A program made the position numbers and the translations under genes. Positions 42,603 to 53,595 of a stretch of DNA of 64,000 nucleotides are shown one piece after another. Location: contig CAJQUW010004580.1 of NCBI GenBank assembly GCA_907163375.1, positions 744,001-808,000 of the forward strand. Reading direction: 5' to 3'. How positions within the stretch are numbered: the first letter of the stretch is position 1; the number at the start of each line of letters is the position of its first letter. The notes under the pieces were generated by a model that made no database searches, had not been told where the DNA came from, and saw nothing but the letters and a program-made list of their open reading frames with translations. Source of the DNA: Prostheceraeus crozeri (Eukaryota > Platyhelminthes > Polycladida > Euryleptidae).

Positions 42603-42742
42603 TGTGACTCTTCTATAAAAGGTACATGTTGAAATATACAGAAGTCAAGAGTCCAGTTCGAAGTTCACTTTTCTATTGAAACACATATTCAAATGTTTAC
42701 AATCCATGATAACATATATATTTAGTACAGATAAACATCACA
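42603..42742 (-). repeat. 3' LTR of the Ty3/gypsy element
   Basis: Short LTR, 140 bases. It matches 47217-47356 except for C/T in GGTACATGTTG against GGTATATGTTG. The low divergence indicates a young insertion. Confidence 0.93.
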
Positions 42743-42917
42743 ACTCGCCCTTTCTTTCGAAAAGAGTCCAATCACTAATGGAGAAGACAGCAAAGAGGCT
42801 GAAAAGGCGAACACTCATAAATCAATCACTTAGTGAGAATCACACCATCACTATACACAGCGATGTCACTCGATTAATGAGACTCACTATCACTGTCGAC
42901 ATTAATGTCACTCGAGG

Positions 42918-45900
42918 TCATCTCAAAGTCTCGGAAGCGCGACGGCGCCCTGCGGCTCCTCTGTGGTCTTGGTTTCTTCTCGCCTGATTTCGCGTTTCAC
43001 CAGTCCTTCCTGTCTGTGGTCGGTCTTCACTTCTTGTACCTTCCTCGTTCACTCGATCCCATCTCCTTTCGACGGTCGGCGATAGTCGTTCATTATCAAG
43101 TATGATCCGTTCTTCCGCCTCCTCCGTTTTAGTTTCGGACATCATACGATTCTTGACGGGCAAAGGTGATAACCTAGCAGTCGATTCATTCTTAATCCTA
43201 CCCCCTTCCTTAACCATGACTGTATGTCTATCAACTTGGCTAACAACTTCAGCCGTAGTTCCTGGTGCCTCAAGTTTCTTGACTACTGGAGATTTGACAA
43301 GTACTTCTGAGCCGGGAGGGAATTGCCTATTTTCATAACGTCTATATGCATCTGCTCTATGCCTACGCTTAGCAATGTTCTGGGCGGCAGAACCGAAGCA
43401 GTGTTGCGATTCGCGCGTGTTTACACGCGCGCGCGTTTTTTTGACAATTTGCGCGTGTAAGCGTGTTTTTTTCCATTTTTATCCATTTTGCGCGTTTTTT
43501 AAGTTTTCGACTTCTATTTTTAATTTTTGATAATAGAAAACTTTGGTTCTAAAATATCAAAATCAAGATATCAAAATTTCAAATTACATGCAGTTTCTAG
43601 ATAAGCCACACGTATAGCCTATCAAAGATCATTTAGGTTCATTAACATCTCACTCAATGGATAGCCTATAGGCCCACTGCTCGTATGCATCTACCACTTA
43701 AGGCACGTGTGTATTTGACTTGTCCTGAAAAATACCAAAGCTCTTACTATCTGATCTGCAAATTTAAGCTTTCTAAAAATTCGTTTCATCAAATATTAGC
43801 GATCATAGTTGCCATTTTGGCTTATTTGTAAGGAAATACATGTGCGCGTGTTTTTCGACCTTGCGCGTTTTTTTTACCCTACGCCAAGAATCGCAACACT
43901 GAACCGAAGGGCTGCGGAGAAAGGTATCGGTCGCTAAAGGGTGGGAGTGAGAGGTCCTTGACTCTAAAGGCTAAAAAAAGCTCGCTAGGTGTGTACCCTG
44001 TTGTTGCATGTATGTCATTTCTTATTGCCATTAACGCGGTCGGCAAAACATGTCTCCAGCTACTGCTTTCCAATCTTTGTTAGAGTAACAAACATTTAAG
44101 CTTCTTCTGTAGCGTCCCGTTAAACCTTTCGCACAAACCGTTTGAGCTAGGCCTGTAAGTATTCGTAAATAATTTCTTAACTCCAAAATTGCGTAAATAG
44201 TTCAAAAATTCCTTGCTTCTGTATTGTGTGCCATTATCAGACAGGATAGCGTCAGGAAACCCATACCGTGAAAAGAAATCCCGAAATTTATCAATAAGCG
44301 TTCGTGCAGACATATCCCTCACTGGGTAGGCCTCAGGAAACCTAGAGAAAGCGTCCATGATTACCAAAATATATTGATAACCTCCATCTGATGGAAGCGG
44401 TCCAATGTAATCTGTTGCAATCATCTGAAGAGGGGCATCTAAAAGGTATGGTTTCAGCTGCGCGTTCACGAACTTAGGTTTAATCATTGAACATATTCTA
44501 CAATGTTGGACAAAGTGTCGCACGTCTTGCCGGAGGTTTGGCCAAAAATATGTGCTCGTCGCCTTCTGTATCATGTTCTCTATCCCCTGGTGTCCATAAT
44601 GCAGTGCTGTCAAGAGTTGAGTTCGTTTCCGGGGAGGAATTAGGAGTTTGTCTTTCACGTAAATAATTCCATTCTTGATTGATAAATCATTCTTACAGCA
44701 CCAAAGTTCCTGGGACACTCCATTTGGTTGGCGACTGTCATTTCTATCAATTGCTTTGAAAAGAATCTTGAATTCTAGGTCATCTTTCTGGGCCCTTCTG
44801 ATAGCATCAACCTCGACCGAAACTTCTCCATCTTCATCTACCTCGGCAATCGAATAAACTCGTGATAACGCATCCGCTACAACATTTTCTTTCCCTGGGA
44901 TGTATTTAACATCATAGTCAAACTCAGAAACCAACACTCTCCATCTATGAACTTTGGAACTGACGCTATCTGCTTGTAAAAGGTATTTCAAGGGTTGGTG
45001 ATCTGTCAACACCGTGAATCTTTTCCTAACTAAGAAAGATCTCAGCCTCTGCATGGCCCATACAATCGCGAACGTCTCCTTATCGATAGTACTCCAACGT
45101 GTCTCTGTCTCGGTGAGCTTCTTCGATGCGAATGAAACTGGCTGTCCCGCTTTGGTCATGAGCCAAGCCCCTACACAATCATTTGATGCATCTGTGCTCA
45201 ACACTAATTCCTCTTCAGACCTCGGGAGGACCAAAACGCCATCAGACAATTGATCTTTGAGCTTATTAAATGCTAGTAACGTCGCATCTGTACATGTGAT
45301 TTCTTTTCCTGATGCCAAATAGTGCAAATCTTTAGAAATTGAGGCAAAGTCTCGGACGTAATTTCGGAAATAATTGCACATTCCGAGGAAACGCTGTAAC
45401 TCTTTCGGAGTTTTCGGCGTTGGGAACTGCCTTATGGTTGTCGTCCTCTCTGGATCGGGGGTAATTTTCCCGTCACTGATCTTATGGCCTAGGTATGATA
45501 CACTGCTTTTATGGAAAGAGCATTTCTGCATGTTCAAGCTTAAATTGCTATCTTGAATTCTTCGTAAAACGTCGGATAATGCCTTATCGTGATCTGCTTT
45601 ATTCTTGGCGTGAATGAGGATATCATCAACATATACTGACACACCTGTTATATCGTGGAAGAGTTCATGCATTACACGCGTGCAGTAACTTACGGCATTT
45701 TTGAGCCCAAACGGTAGTCTCCGAAACTGGTATAAATTGCCTACCGCATAAAATGCGGTTTTCTCCTTATCTGATGGGTGTAGCGGCAGTTGGTAATAGA
45801 ACTGTGAAAAGTCAAGTGTAGAGAACACACAACAACCTTCTAAACGCTGCAAAAGTTCCTGTACATTTGGAATTGGGTAAGCATAACCTTTAGTCAGGCT

Positions 45901-46266
45901 ATTCACCGGCCTATAATCAATAGCCATTCGATAGCCACCTGAGCGCTTAGGGACAATAACCGGAGCATGCCTCCAAGGGGACCTAGATGCCTCGATGATA
46001 CCGGCTTCCAATAGCTGTTTCACCTGTTCCTTGCATATTTGATAGTTCCGAGGGCCGCTAATGGCCTTATCTAACTTCAAAATTCTGCCGTCAGGCAGAA
46101 GAGCCTGATGTCTAGCCTTTCGAACTCCCTTCTGAAGTCCTGCCTGATTTACAAACTCTTGTGACAATAAAGATATCGTGGCACCTGTGTCCACTATGCC
46201 CCGAACAGATATATCATAAAATTGGCACCCAACTTCCTTCAGCTCTCCTCTCTCAATGTCATCCAA
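42918..46266 (-). pseudogene. Ty3/gypsy pol (protease, RT, RNase H, integrase), broken
   Basis: The main frame 44080-46266 gives 728 residues. Blocks in order are VRGIVDTGATISLLSQE (protease DTG), then very soon VPKRSGGYRMAIDYRPVN, STLDFSQFYYQLPL and VSVYVDDILIHAK (RT, YVDD), LSTDASNDCVGAW and TDHQPLKYLL (RNase H), YGHQGIENM with HFVQHCRICS (integrase HHCC), and ATDYIGPLP, ILSDNGTQYRS and NGLCERFNG (integrase DDE). A stop follows near 44079. The integrase continues at 43879-44073 (HATTGYTPSELFLA), is cut by the MITE, and ends at 42918 after an Arg-rich tail. The spacing between the protease and RT blocks is much shorter than usual, suggesting an internal deletion of the connector. Confidence 0.92.
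43399..43901. mobile_element. hAT-type MITE, 503 bp, inserted in the gypsy pol
   Basis: Ends are CAGTGTTGCGATTC and its inverse GAATCGCAACACTG, flanked by AACCGAAG at 43391-43398 and 43902-43909. The 8-base duplication and CAGTG ends fit hAT. The left 100 bases are rich in CGCGCG strings. No coding frame is present. Confidence 0.92.
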
Positions 46267-47106
46267 ATCCGAAATAATAAAAAGAGAGGCAATACGACTA
46301 GTCCCTGGACTGGACTGGAATCTCTCTTTGGCTGTTGCATGCGCAACAACTTAAAGCAGTTCCTCTTAATGTGACCGGGTCGCCGGCAGTAATTACAGAT
46401 GATTCTCTGGTCTTGTTCACTTCGGCGTGGCGAACTAAATCTAACACTTCGCCTAAAGTCACTGGACAACCTATTCTGTGGTGAATTACTGCGGGATCTG
46501 ACAGCAAGAATTCCAGAATTTCTCGGCGCATGCTCAGTTGGCTTATCTCTAGATTTCATTTCCTCTATCTTGTCACTGGTACTTTCAAACGTGATTGCAT
46601 GTGTAACTGCCTGGTCCAATGTCAGGTTGTTAATCGACAAAAGTCTCCGACGAAGTTCATCCGAATTGATTCCTAGTATCAACTGGCCCCTTATATTTTG
46701 GTTAACTACAGTATCAATTGTCTTGTTTTCAAAATCGCATTTTTTTCGCGACAATATGCAACTCATTCACGAACGACGTGACCGTACCGGTACCTTGCTC
46801 AAGCTTCCTAAAACGATACCTCTCGTAAGTAAGATTGCACTTGGGAACAAAATATGAGTTCAACGCATCTATAAGCTTTCCAAATGGATCTGTGCTAACA
46901 TCATATGTTTACCCCGCGATTACTCTAACGGCATCTTCACCGATGCAATTAAGAAGCAACGCGTGTTTCTGTGGAGAATCCAACTTGCAACTTATTTCTA
47001 CTACACTGAGGTAGTTCTTAAAATTGTCTATCCAACGCTGAAACTCATCTGGGGAACCTGATACTGACATATCCTTAGGAGGTTTGCCTAAAACTGACAT
47101 TTTCAA
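46239..47106 (-). pseudogene. Ty3/gypsy gag, broken
   Basis: The frame from 47106 (MKMSVLGKPPKDMSVSGSPD) reads to VRVIAG and then hits an in-frame TAA near 46912. Further frames carry the rest of a capsid-like region (FENKTIDTVVNQNIRGQLIL, RRRLLSINNLTLDQAV), an Arg/Ser-rich linker, and one CCHC zinc knuckle (CNYCRRPGHIKRNC) near 46350. One frameshift lies near 46765 and another before pol. Confidence 0.88.
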
Positions 47107-47216
47107 AAACCGGCTGAAGTTATGTCCCTTCTCATAAACAAATAATTCTATGTATATATATCCTATGTATAAATCAATTGTGCAGCCAGAAAATATATTC
47201 CTGCACGCGACGCCAC

Positions 47217-47356
47217 TGTGACTCTTCTATAAAAGGTATATGTTGAAATATACAGAAGTCAAGAGTCCAGTTCGAAGTTCACTTTTCTATTGAAACACAT
47301 ATTCAAATGTTTACAATCCATGATAACATATATATTTAGTACAGATAAACATCACA
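47217..47356 (-). repeat. 5' LTR of the Ty3/gypsy element
   Basis: Partner of 42603-42742. On the coding strand it contains a TATATAT run about 25 bases from its start. The terminal bases are TG and CA as expected. Confidence 0.93.
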
Positions 47357-47361
47357 ACGAC

Positions 47362-47816
47362 GAATAACGTGCTCAGACAAATTTTAAGGAATCCACCCCC
47401 ACCATCCAATCCGACCTTAATGAGGACGTCCTCTGTTTGATATCGCCTTTTTTCCTTCACTTGTTGAATCAATTCATCTATATCTCGGCAAAGTACTGTC
47501 TACCTCGGCGTTTTCTCGATAATCACGTTTTTCTCCATTCGAACGAAATCATTATTTACGACTTGAAAAAGGTAATCAAGTTGATGATTCATTTCGAAGA
47601 GTTTTTCTTTCAATTTACTCTCGACGGAAAGCTTTGTCGAAGCACCTGATCTCACATGAGCACCAAGTTTTAAAGTCTTTCGGTCGCTTAAACTCAAAGA
47701 AAGTCTGATATCATTCATGTCACTCGACGACAGAATCTGAGTCTTCTTTGCAGATGAGTTTGATTCTGGAAAACAGCAATTCGTAAAGGATGACCTCCCC
47801 CATATTTTGCCAGCTG
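47362..47816 (-). pseudogene. second fragment of the RAG1/CMC-like transposase family
   Basis: Two pieces match the gene at 19729-21202. One is SSDMNDIRLSLSLSDRKTLK with VESKLKEKLFEMN (compare SPDLSHIQKRLNLS). The other, after a stop and shift near 47500, is EDVLIKVGLDGGGGFLKICL (compare DSVLIKIGIDGGGGFFKCCL). The fragment ends just before the gypsy LTR, where the divergent hAT-like gene takes over. On the other side it is cut by the pogo element at 47819. So the family is present at least twice in 64 kb. Confidence 0.72.
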
Positions 47817-48369
47817 TAGGGTAGACTCGGCAATTATGGACAGTTTTATTTCTTCCCATCTCCGCCATGAAATCACACTCGGGTATTATGAACAGTACAC
47901 AAGTATAATATGAACACCTAATCAGGGCAATATGGACGGAATATATTTCATGAGTGTAATATGAACAGTAAATCAGGTTACTATGAACGGAACATATTTT
48001 TGTCATATTGCAATATAAACGAAGCCCAATTACTGAATTACAGCAATTTTGATTGATAAGTGCCTTTGACAAGCTAGATATTCTTCTCTGATCAGGATTA
48101 TGTACAATCCAGCCTAAATCCACCACCATCTTGACATTCTTGTCCTCCGAAAAATCAAGTGCCGGTATTTTGACTTTGTATGCATATACTATAGAACCCT
48201 GTGTATTGGCTGTACAATGTCAAAGAAAAAATGAGCCATATTGGAAAATGAAATTTTGATTCTTTCAGAATAATCTTACATAGAAAACGTAGAAAAACTT
48301 TTCACAAGTCATTCGCTTGATAGGGAAATAGTATTCCTCACAGAGGAAACACAGAAAACTTTTCAGAAG

Positions 48370-50199
48370 TCATTCATTCAATAGAGAAACCATGTTTCTC
48401 ACACAGGAATGACAGAAGAACACGCCGATCGTACACTTCCCACATGTTTCGTGTGCCCATGCTTGACATTCCATGCATTGCAGCCATTCTTGAGTCACGC
48501 TGTCTTCGTATGTCACTGAGCACTGGTGACACTGCCACTGGGATTTCTCACAGGATGTACGACTAACATTTTTCGCTACCTTCGATTTTGCATTTGCTCC
48601 TAAGCCTGTGGGGTTACCTACTCTTGGTGTTGTCATTCTTTGGAATGCCACAAGAGCTGCTTTTCTATTCGAGTTACAGGCTGGCATCAAATCGCTAAAT
48701 GATGTATTGTCACTGTGAGAATGAGACGTGGAAGCCCCTATGCATCTGCATGATGTTTCATTTTCAAAAATAACTTTATCGTCTTGGATTCAATTGTGGA
48801 CATACAGGCACCAGCATCTGAAAGATCTTGACTGAAAGTGTAATTTGCATCGAACTGCACAAGATTTCCCTGCGGAGGAGAATCTTCCTGAAGAGTTCCT
48901 GCGAAAGAATGGTTTGCCTCCTCCTCCTTATCGTCCTCGTTCAACGATGATTTCGCTATCTCGAAAGCTTGAGTTGGAATTGCTTCAATATTTAATGGAT
49001 GCACTCCTGCCTTCCTGAAGCCAGCAACAGCGTTTTCCGCCGTACACCCTGCCTTATAAGCCTCGGTGAACAGTCTCCCAAACTCGCTCTTTCCAATGGT
49101 GGAACCAGGACTCGAGGTCATCTTCTTTCGACAACTCTGCCGCCAACACTTCTTGAAGGGACCAAAAACTCCGACATCAAGGGGCTGGATGATATGCGAG
49201 GTATGTGAAGGCAGTGCTACCAGCTCAATGTTATGAGCAGAGGCTAGGTGAAACAGTGCTGGTGTTTCGTGGCTCCTGTGGCCATCCATGAATAAAACTA
49301 TGGTGTCCTTCTTGCTGTTTCTAAGAGTGGAAACAAAGCTAATAAAATGTTCGAACCATTTCATGAAGAGGTCCCTATCAATCCATCCAGACTTCGACAT
49401 CTCAACGATAGATCCTTCTGGCAACTGGCCGATTGTCTCCAAATTAGGTTTGCGAACGCCTTTGAATATGATCATTGGAGGGACAAAAACTCCTTTGACA
49501 TTATTGGAGCCTCGTTCGGAGGTAGTCAATGCCTGGACTGATTTACTGCTTTTCTTAGCTAGCACCTTCCCTCCCTGCGGAACAACCTGCAATCCCGTCT
49601 CATCCACATTGAACATTCTTCTCGGAAAATCCTTGACATTATTTGAAGTCAGAAGGTAATCCACTCGGTGGAAGAAAGATTTTATTCTAGATTCCTCCAT
49701 ACCTAGAGCCCTAGCACGACTCAAGTTCTCCGGTACCCTGACAGTAAGTTCAGGGTGTCTGCCTAAATGCAGACCACCAATCCCATCCTGCTCTTTCTGT
49801 CTCAGGGTTGAAGCTGTTGGGGATATTATTAATTCGACAGTACTCGTAGGCAAGATGTCTAGCATCATCTATGCTAAGTGGAAATCCTCTCCTTTGACGA
49901 TCAAAGATCATCTCACAGAGTTCTAACTCCTCATTATGAGTCAACGTGGCTGGTCTTCCTAATTTGCTTCTTGTAGAGAAGTTACCTTTGAGCCATAGTT
50001 GAAGAGTCGCACGAGGAACGGAATGGCGAGAAGCGATCTGTGACATATGAATCTTCCTTACACCTGGAATATATGACAGTAATTAAATCTCAATTTAATT
50101 CAGTGTATTTAAATTCAAATCTTACTTAGAGCCAACAATTTGGTGTCGTATTTCGATGTTCATATCAGTATCGCTCCATGTTTGACGCTTTCTTCCCAT
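48370..50199 (-). pseudogene. pogo/Tigger transposase with PHD-like C-terminal finger
   Basis: A first exon from ATG 50199 (MGRKRQTWSDTDMN) ends near 50137 at a GTAAGA donor; an acceptor near 50054 would give SKKIHMSQIASRHSVPRATL, the psq-type helix-turn-helix. Then GRPATLTHNEELELCE and DARHLAYEYCRINN, a frameshift near 49760, MFNVDETGLQVVPQGGK (first Asp), MIIFKGVRKPN, IVLFMDGHRSHETPAL (second Asp), SHIIQPLDVGVFGPFKK (third Asp), VAGFRKAGVHPLN, an acidic tail, and after a stop near 48738 a PHD-like finger (CHQCSVTYED, CMECQAWAHETC, CHSC) ending at 48370. A few residues are missing between SERGSN and FVPPM. It is close to complete but broken. Confidence 0.87.
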
Positions 50200-50209
50200 C
50201 CAAAGAATT

Positions 50210-50311
50210 AAAATCAAAATTGTAAATTTGAGCAGAGCCTCCGGCCACACAAACTGAAATCTTCATTCTAAAAATCAAAATTGTAAATTTGAGCAGAGCC
50301 TCCGGCCACAC
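50210..50311. repeat. 41-base direct duplication upstream of the pogo gene
   Basis: The 41 bases from AAAATCAAAATTGTAAATTT through AGCCTCCGGCCACAC occur at 50210-50250 and 50271-50311, unchanged by eye. They lie just upstream of the first exon and could duplicate a promoter element or be simple slippage. Confidence 0.85.
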
Positions 50312-50956
50312 TACATGTAGGAAGTGTAGGTGAAGTACATGTAGGTTAGGTTGGTGGATTTCTTGGCATGATTAACGTAGACTCTTACTGATATTGTGGC
50401 ACCATTACATGAATAGAAGCACATGTACATGTGCTTGTGCAGTCTATTACAATTGAAGCTTTAAAAAATTGAAGTTTTGGCTATTGTTCATATTGCACTG
50501 ACCCTGTGCTCATATTCAACGAGTAATCTATCTGTCCATATTACCCTTATAAAGTGTTCATATTACTTGTAATAAAACTGTCGATATTACTAAAACACTG
50601 TGATGGCAACAGCAATTACAAGCAAGCAGTGAAAAAAATAAAGGTACATTTTGATATAAAGTTCAACTAGGTATCTACTCACCTTTGCTTTCAAATCTCA
50701 ACGCCAAATTAAGCTTTTTTCTCCGATTTCTTATTGATGAATTCAATAGAACATCGATCGTTCACATATCCATGGCATTTTGAATCACAAAACGAAGATT
50801 CAAAAGTTTTCAATTACGTCATGTCAAATAACAAGTTCAGCTTCAGATCACAGAGTAAGAGACAATCCATAGCTATCAGTAGTTCCTTCATGATACATGA
50901 TTTAAGTTAACTTCGTCCATATTAGCCGAGTGTTCATAATTGCCGAGTTTACCCTA

Positions 50957-51956
50957 CTTCACTTTCGCCGTTATACGTGAACAGTGAGGCATTATCATGC
51001 AGAATAACGTAAACCTTCCAAACGTTCTACTTTGTTAAATCAGTGTACATTTAAAATTTTGAAATTGAAGTCGAATGGATATCATGGTTAATCAATAAAG
51101 AAGTCTATCTTTGCCATGAAGAGCCTTTATATAAACCGAGCCGAGTTTTTTATCTATATGTACCATAGCTAGTTAATGAAACCCAATATAATTCAAAGGA
51201 AACGATCTATCACGTAATTATCAACCGAAATGTTAACAATATCGAAATAGAATCATAGAGATGACTATGTACAAGACATTTCCATTTCTAACACAGAAGG
51301 TTTGAAATAAATGGACAAACAGTGTGTTACATTTTTGATACCAGCTGAGGTTGATAGTGTGATAAACATAGTACAAATTTGAATATCAATCATGCTTCGA
51401 TCGTGTTTTCAATTGAATTGAGTTAAAATGCTTGTAATTGTTAATTGAATTTCTTATTGATATTGATATATTATCAACTAATTCGAATTAGAATAGAGAT
51501 CTCTTCCTCCACATCATGTCTTATAATCTGCAAACGGCGACAAGATCAGGATTATTGACAGGGATTGAATTTTTCAATAAGTACTTCAAAGTGATGCTAT
51601 ATATAATCCGGTATGACGTAGTGCATTGAGATGGCATGATTTCCATGTATTACATATACAGCCTAATCAATCAATTAGTTGAAGTTTTTGTTTGAAACAT
51701 AATTATGTTCTGAAATTAAAAAAATATATTATAACCTATAAATACTACTTATAAGCATACTATGCATATAGCCGATTTCATACACGAATATTATCCTTTG
51801 TCAATATTATTTCGGTACATTTGTCTTTTGAAAATTTAGTGAAAAACATATTTGTAGCAAGTAACCGTGTATTGAACTTACGACAGCTCATTTCGCACCT
51901 GAAATATCATATGATATTTAAATAGGCCTAGCAAAAAAAGCCCCCGATGAAATATT
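50957..51956. other. AT-rich stretch with no recognised feature
   Basis: I see no gene, terminal repeat or tandem repeat. It should hold the N-terminal part of the RAG1/CMC-like gene interrupted at 47817, but I could not recognise it. Confidence 0.5.
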
Positions 51957-52473
51957 TTAAATCAGGCATTTTTTCACTTCACATGACCCATGTATTAAAA
52001 TGCATGATTCAAATTTGATGAACGATTTTTTTGGCAAATCTTTTTTCCGACGCACCGTGATCGATCCACTTTCCTTTTCGCAACAGCGGCTTTGCATCTC
52101 GGCATCGCAGGGTTCTCGACGACTTCTTCCGGAGCTTCTGCTATCCATTCCAACTTCCTCGGGAATCATCATATTTGATTGACCCTCATCACTCTTTGCA
52201 CATGGGATCTTCGCTAAAGTGGGATTGTCTAGACTGATGATCCTCATAGCCAAGAAGTCATTATCAGAAAACTTGACCTTTTGACCGCCTCCAGTTAATT
52301 GGCACCTGCGCACTTTGTCTTTGATTTTTTACTGAATATTGTTCCATTTCTTTTGGAGGACTTCCATCGATCGATTCTCCTAGGTTTCAGATGCAGCGGA
52401 ATATTTGCAAGTTATGTCTTGCCAAGCTCTTTTTCTTTTCTCGCGAATCTGTACAGTATTCCCACGTAAGGTG

Positions 52474-52515
<42 letters not shown>

Positions 52516-52573
52516 TATTCCTGATGAATCTCCAATAGATTCAAAAAAGTATGTTCACTCTCGCGATCCATAA
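51957..52573 (-). pseudogene. Myb/SANT-like DNA-binding protein, degenerate
   Basis: From about 52573 the minus strand reads MDRESEHTFLNLLEIHQEY, then a TA microsatellite, then NTVQIREKRKRAWQDITCKY, a stop, MEVLQKKWNNIQ, a stop, and TGGGQKVKFSDNDFL. Aromatic and basic spacing (AWxxI, KKWNN, then a TGGG linker) is typical of Myb/SANT-like DNA-binding proteins found in PIF/Harbinger elements and in domesticated genes. The microsatellite and two stops make it non-functional. No Harbinger transposase was found nearby. Confidence 0.5.
52476..52519. repeat. (TA)n microsatellite
   Basis: About 20 TA dinucleotides with one AA break. It lies inside the Myb/SANT-like pseudogene. Confidence 0.95.
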
Positions 52574-52579
52574 CTCGCA

Positions 52580-53595
52580 CTTTAGTCACCTAACGGCAAG
52601 TGTCATAGGCTGCAGCTGTCGTTGAAGTCGTTTGCTATTCAGAGTCGAAAGACAGGAGAAAATAAAGAGCGGAAGAATCCATTTGGCTCTCGAGTATGAC
52701 GCGGTTAGTCACGATAGCCAATAAAACTTCGGATCGGTAGGAACGACCTCGAAGTAAGAGGAGAAAATCACTCATATGAGTGAACCCTTGATGGAAAATG
52801 CTTCCATTTCTATTAATAGTGGGAAGTACATACTATCTGCAACCTAGTAAGAATGATTGTGTTTGTACTACGTTAGGTGCATGTCATTTTCCAAAGCTAG
52901 TTTAAACTACCCTAGTCCGACTACCTCTAGCACAGTGTTTTTTAAGGATTAGCGACGCGCACGACAGAAAATTATAGCCGAAACCTTACTTGTCCTATCA
53001 AACTTTGGTTTCATGAAATGTACATTTTTTAGTCTGTAACTCTGTAGTAGTCACATGTAGAAATAAGCTTGCATGTAGGGGGCCTGCGTTGCGTTGCACC
53101 TTAGTAAAAACCGAAGACAGTCATCATTCATATGTGTAGATGTGATATTTAATTCACAAATTTAATGTAATAGGGCCATAGGCCTTCAACAAATAAACGT
53201 ATGATCGAAAAGATGCTGTGGAGAGACATCAATACGACCTTCGATGTAAAACATATCGTACTAACTTTAATGAAAATGCTTCAACGGCTTGAAAGTCAAA
53301 CTTATTAGGCAAAAACTTTCGACTTTTGACCTTTATCATCAGTGGAGAGAAAGGACTTGCAAATGTGTTTAGAATTTTGAGAAAAAATCTGAGTTAAATG
53401 GACGGTCTGTCCTCCTATGGTACCAAAAGTAGAATAATTGCATGTATTTACATGTGCAAAGCAAGTGCATTCACTATATGTTTTTGCTACAATGGGAATA
53501 ACTGTATTATTCTTTTCATTCAAATGTCAATGTAGCCACAATTATAGGGCGTTGAAGAGATGTTCATTAAAATTAGTATCAGTATCAGACACGAG
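52580..53595. other. non-coding stretch, no recognised feature
   Basis: Only short frames without family motifs. No terminal repeats could be matched to the hAT gene that follows. Confidence 0.5.

Larger units (their letters stand above)
42603..47356 (-). mobile_element. Ty3/gypsy LTR retrotransposon, 4.75 kb, TSD ACGAC
   Basis: Two 140-base LTRs lie at 42603-42742 and 47217-47356 with about one difference between them. Both start TGTGACTC and end TCACA on the plus strand. ACGAC flanks both sides (42598-42602 and 47357-47361). On the coding (minus) strand TGGCGTCGCGTGCAGGAA follows the 5' LTR after two bases, a primer-binding-site-like string, and GAAAGAAAGGGCGAG precedes the 3' LTR, a polypurine-like tract. 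The gag and pol genes are recognisable but broken, and a hAT MITE is inserted at 43399-43901. Confidence 0.94.
47819..50954 (-). mobile_element. pogo/Tigger element, 3.14 kb, TA duplication
   Basis: The left end GGGTAGACTCGGCAATTATG is preceded by TA (47817-47818). The right end, inverted, is GGGTAAACTCGGCAATTATG and is followed by TA (50955-50956). Inside both ends there are many short repeats of the type TAATATGAAC/GTTCATATTA (47890-48000 and 50465-50580), arranged as subterminal repeats. One minus-strand transposase gene lies between. Confidence 0.9.
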
